64,000 bases of DNA from Lophium mytilinum (Eukaryota; Ascomycota; Dothideomycetes; Mytilinidiales; Mytilinidiaceae), in the NCBI GenBank assembly GCA_010093605.1, contig MU004188.1, positions 196,341-260,340 on the forward strand. Direction: 5' to 3'. The notes beneath the pieces are model-generated. The model was given only the letters and a program-made list of their open reading frames with translations, was not told where the DNA came from and searched no databases. Below, one piece after another: positions 60,204 to 64,000 of the stretch (position 1 is the stretch's first letter; every line of letters begins with the position of its first letter). Position numbers and translations under genes: made by a program.

Positions 60204-60512
60204 GAAGTCTTTTTTTTTGTTTTAAAGAGGCGGCAGAGGCAACGCTGTATCATTACCGGTGTAGGTTTCATTATTATCATGTGTACACTCGTATGATAAC
60301 GGCTGTTGGACCTTTCTTATCATGTAGCTGTCAGGCATCCATCCATAATATCACATTCATCATCAAGCAAACTTCAAGAGGGTCTTCAGCACTACAATAT
60401 TGTGATTGTGTATGCGTATCTTGAACTCTCCCCTAGAGAGCGTCATTAGGATTTCCAAGAAATCTCAGGCGCTTTTGCTAAAGTCTGCCTCTAGATCCGA
60501 GGATCGGGTGAT
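60204..60512. other. Intergenic between convergent genes
   Basis: 309 bp between two inward-facing stop codons; shared 3' region, nothing else seen. Confidence 0.5.
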
Positions 60513-61434
60513 CTAATGATCTCCTCTCGCGAGCCATTCCTTCGAAGCATCGTAGATCGCCGAGAACGCGGGATCAAGAGCAACGTATCTCTCAAAAGCT
60601 TTCTGATCAATCCGCTTTACCATATGAAGGAAGCCTACAACCACGAAGTCTGCGTATTGAACTAACCAGATGTCAGTATCTCGTAGTCCTCACTCTCGCA
60701 ACACCATCTCAAGAAACCTACCCTTCTCGCCCCCAATGAACGGGCCTCCGTTCTTCTTAAGCAGCCCAGCCAATGCCGCCGCCGGCTCCCCCACCTTCCC
60801 CCAAGCTTTCTCGCCACCCTTCTCCTTCTCCTTCTCCGCCAAACTCACACCTCCCATTCGCGCTTTCCGATCCTCTTCGAACCATCCCGCTGACTTCTCC
60901 GTGAGGAGATTGCGAGGAACTGCTGTAATTAGGATAGGGGTCAAGGGCATGAAGGCGTCTCCAACCAATTTCTGTGCTTCGGCTACGAGAGGGGAGGACG
61001 GGTTGATTGGCGGGTCCGGGTAACGTTTCTCGAGCTCCTTGGCGATGGCCTTGGATTCCATGATGTAGGTGTCCTCGTCGAAGCGCATGGTCGGAATAGA
61101 GTAGGCGGTGAAGAAGTCGGGGTCGTCGGGATCGTTCGGTGGGATCCCGCTTCGAGTTGATGAGCATTGTGTATTGGAGGCTGGGAAAATGTAATGTCAT
61201 TGAATAAAATGGATAGGACTAACAAGGACTTGAAGAGGGGCGCGATATCTGGGTATTCAACCCATTCTGTCTTGTAGTCGACTTTCTTGAAGTTGAGAGC
61301 GAGGCGGGCTGGGAATGTTAGAGTATGGTGATAAGCTGGTGCCTGACCTGAGGGGACATACTCTTCCAAGGGTTCAATGACCAGCACTCAAGCGGTTCCC
61401 TGCTAGGAATGTCATAGAGGATTGGGATTGGCAT
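60513..61434 (-). CDS. Glutathione S-transferase-like protein
   Basis: 240 aa, four exons: 61434-61362, 61308-61224, 61149-60722 and 60649-60513, with introns of 53, 74 and 72 nt. The N-terminal thioredoxin fold reads MPIPILYDIPSREPLECWSL, then NPWKTRLALNFKKVDYKTEW and the cis-Pro/glutathione-site segment AYSIPTMRFDEDTYIMESKA. An all-helical C-terminal domain follows (KNGGPFIGGEKGDFVVVGFL), ending WLARGDH. It belongs with fungal GSTs of the GstA/UstS-like type. Substrate unknown; detoxification or secondary metabolism are both possible. Confidence 0.88.
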
Positions 61435-62425
61435 AGTTGCGAGTATAGTGCTCAATGCTTGAGGTCTTGAAGAATTGATAGAATTGAGACAGTTGAAAAT
61501 ATATAGAATGCAGCAGGATGATCACTCTGTATTACCTGATGGCCGCCCGTATGTCCGTTGGACTGCATTACTAATGCACCCAATTAAGCAAGCGGGCTAG
61601 TACGTTGAGCTAACCTCACCTGTCCTTCGAAGGAGGGGGAATCACTTGTCCCGTATCCGTACTCCGCACCTGGACGACAACCTGTGTACAATTACCTGGC
61701 ACTGTTTGCAGTGCTTCAACATACCTTTAAACGGCTGGAAGAAACTGCTTAGACAAAGTCGATAACCCTGTAGGCTACCCCGGACGACGTCACTTTCCAC
61801 TCAAAAGGCTCTTCGGTATGCTTACATTTGTGCTAGGTCCGTAGGCGCGTAGGGAAGTGCTCCATTTATATATGACAAAGGCGCGGATGGCATTGTGTCA
61901 GCAGCACGACCGTGGCGTTTTGATGTCTTTTGGCCCCCAACGCCACTAACCCCTTCATCTTATCGTTCCCGGCACCCCCTGGCCTAAAAAAAAACGGCTG
62001 TTTTGGCCCCCAACTAAGGGTCTTTCCGCTGTGAAGTCTCTCTCAGACACATCGGGGTGAAAGGCCGGTCAAGTCTGACCTCCGTAAGGCGGAAGCAACA
62101 GACTTGTGACCAACCACACTCATAGCACTCTTACCGAGGCTGTGTCTTGCTGCAGGGGCGCACACCATCCAGCAAATCGTGTTTAAGCGGATCCCCGGCA
62201 TTCAGGGATTGGGCACCTCAAGGCGTTGGTGGACGTCCCGAATGGTTGCAGTTTAGGCTGCGTTCATCTATCGCGCCTCCCGCCCCCAACGGCCGGCAAG
62301 CTCGGTCGACGCGTATATGCTATGTATATCCGTGCCCTGGAGGGCTTGCTCTTTCGTGATCCTTTACCTCGCCTTTCCCCAACACCATTCTCCATTTTCG
62401 TCTTGATTTGCAGCCAAGCGCGGGA
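61435..62425. other. Intergenic between divergent genes, with a short direct repeat
   Basis: 991 bp upstream of both the GST gene and the large membrane-protein gene. It includes the repeat at 61928-62014. No gene seen. Confidence 0.5.
61928..62014. repeat. 14-bp direct repeat TTTTGGCCCCCAAC
   Basis: Exact copies at 61928-61941 and 62001-62014 (period 73), about 410-500 bp upstream of the ATG at 62426. They could be paired factor sites; an A9 run lies between them. Confidence 0.6.
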
Positions 62426-64000
62426 ATGGCGTCGACGCCCCCTCAACTGCCGCCATTGCAACTCGTTCACAGCGCTCAAAGCGACAGCCTTATCGAAAAC
62501 GGAAGACATGGTCGTGCATCGCCAGTGAGTTCGGTTGATTCTCACGCCAGCCACGGTCATGGAGACGTAGCGGATGGAATTCCCCTCCAGCGTGTATCGA
62601 GTCACAGCCCTACGGAAGCCACGCACGAAGAGGACTACGTTTCGTTACAGCATCGCCAGAGCCACTATTCAACAGAAGCTCCTCACGATGGAGATGACAT
62701 TTCATTACGACATCGCTCAACCCATAGCTATGTAGGAACGCCAGGAGGGGAATCTCATTCGACTTTTCAACGAGTGCGCGGCCAAAGACCAGCCAGCGAG
62801 GCTTTCGCGAAAGAGGGAATCGCAAACGCATATGAAACATATAATTCTACGGATTCCGAGCCCTTATTCGTCAACGGGGTAGCGAGACGGCAATACAACT
62901 ACCACGACTCCCGCAAGGAGCTTTTCCGCACCGGCTTCGTGAGGCTTCTGGTAACCTTCATTTTCAGCCTTCTGATCTGTCTGACCCTCAAGGCGTATGA
63001 AGGTTTCAAAACGCCAATCATTCTGAGCAACCATGCAGTCAGAATCTTCAACGCCCTTATGCTGGGGTTATCGCTAGGGCTCGGTCTGAACTTGGCATCC
63101 TCGCTGAAAAAATACGCCGTTACTCTGCGCTGGTCGCTGCTGGCCAGACGATTCGTTTCCCTGGAGACCTTCGATTTGATTCTAGGAATAGAGACACTTA
63201 CTAAGGTGTTGAGGTTGATGATCGAGTCAATGCCAGGCATACGTTCCGTGCCTTTACTTCGTGAAATTCCTTGGATCAAGAACAAACCAAGAGACGGTCC
63301 ACTGTACACCCCAATATTCTGCATGCTTTGGCTTCTTACGAACATCGGCGCTCAGATTCTTGTTGCCGCCCTGAGTCTTTTCTGGCCCGTAGATCCTTCT
63401 TCAGCAATGCCTCTCTTCGTCCACGGAAACGTCTCTGTGTCCGATATGACCAATTGGAACCCAGCCGCGGGCGCGCAAGAGACCAATCAGTCACAGCTAG
63501 CAGCTGCAAATGCCTACGGGATTCAAGCTGAGAACTACCCTGTGGTTTCCATATTGGAGGACAAGAGTAGCGGCGTCGCATCTCAACGAAACACTATCTT
63601 GGAAGGCGACGGTTTTCACAAGTACAGGTTTTTGAACCGTAATCCCGACCATCCGTACGATAATGTTTTAGCGTCTGGCCGCACCATCCGTGCGAGCGCA
63701 TCTTGCCAACAGCTAGCCGTGAAAGGAAACACCCTATACAAGGATGATGATGGCCAGCTCTATGCCAACGCGACGGTAAGTTTTACAGAACCTGGGAGGA
63801 CTTATTCCATGTGTCTAACAGCGTTAGCTCGAAAACGGAGATTGGCAAAGGATTGAAGTGCCGCAATGGGTCGAGGGCGGCGTTACCTGGGTTGCATCAC
63901 ATGAAGAATACTGCGGCCCGCGCTGCACAAACCTGACTGTGTATCAGACCCCAAATGAAATCGAAGTCTTCTCTGCGGCCTTGTTCCTGTGCAACAGCAC
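62426..64000 (+). CDS. Large fungal membrane protein of unknown function, 5' part (runs off window end)
   Basis: Exon 1 is 62426-63775; a 52-nt intron (GTAAGT...TTAG) leads to exon 2 at 63828, open to the window end. The first 507 residues are visible. Residues 1-165 are disordered with imperfect repeats (SHSPTEATHEEDYVSLQHR / SHYSTEAPHDGDDISLRHR). Membrane segments follow: GFVRLLVTFIFSLLICLTL, ALMLGLSLGLGLNLA and FCMLWLLTNIGAQILVAALS. A large Cys-containing, N-glycosylated luminal part comes next (VSVSDMTNWN, NATLENGDWQ, EEYCGPRCTN). This layout is known from uncharacterised fungal proteins. The ATG at 62426 (MASTPPQLPP) is the first good start; an upstream in-frame non-ATG codon was ignored. 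Confidence 0.8.

Overview
The window is nuclear DNA of a filamentous ascomycete (Pezizomycotina). Genes are dense on both strands and carry short GT-AG introns, mostly 46-75 nt. The gene content is typical of that group: SCAP of the SREBP pathway, Acl4, Gir2, Iec1, an alkaline ceramidase, PRMT5, Prp43, large disordered proteins and secreted type-B carboxylesterases. The order within Pezizomycotina cannot be fixed from sequence alone. Most gene models below were built by hand from splice signals whose phases close exactly. I saw no transposon, LTR element, CRISPR array, rRNA or convincing tRNA.

Layout. 0-5 kb: a Dur3-type solute:sodium symporter cut by the window edge, an uncharacterised multispanning membrane protein and a Cys-rich single-pass surface protein. 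5.7-12.9 kb: housekeeping block with SCAP, then acl4 and gir2, which diverge from one short promoter. 13-25.2 kb: accessory region. It holds a broken ankyrin-repeat gene, a dispersed family of six intact small Cys-rich genes plus one broken copy and one possible relic, two divergent secreted carboxylesterases between the two halves of that family, a hydrolase relic and a 50-bp minisatellite. 25.4-34.1 kb: an SDR, the INO80-type zinc-finger protein Iec1, an NAD(P)-binding NmrA-like protein, an aldo-keto reductase and an alkaline ceramidase. 34.1-43.1 kb: sparse, with an NLR-like ankyrin protein lacking its NACHT part and a Fus1-like SH3 membrane protein, separated by 2-kb intergenic stretches. 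43.1-50.6 kb: a 2EXR/F-box-like protein, a conserved fungal membrane protein, a 14-TM MFS exporter and a decayed gene. 50.6-64 kb: PRMT5 and Prp43 diverge from a 447-bp promoter, followed by a BTB-like scaffold with two RVSF motifs, a GST and a large membrane protein cut by the window end.

The best candidate for something undescribed is the small Cys-rich family at 14-25 kb. Its members begin Met-Cys, carry a CxxC near the N-terminus and (in five of six) an APPC-like motif and a C-terminal CxxC, lack a signal peptide, and several have a TATA box 90-150 bp upstream of the ATG. One copy has gained an RGG-rich tail. Other points of interest are a 5-nt microexon in a carboxylesterase, a 13-nt microexon in the ceramidase, a GC-AG intron in the symporter, and paired RVSF (PP1-docking-like) motifs in the BTB-like protein.
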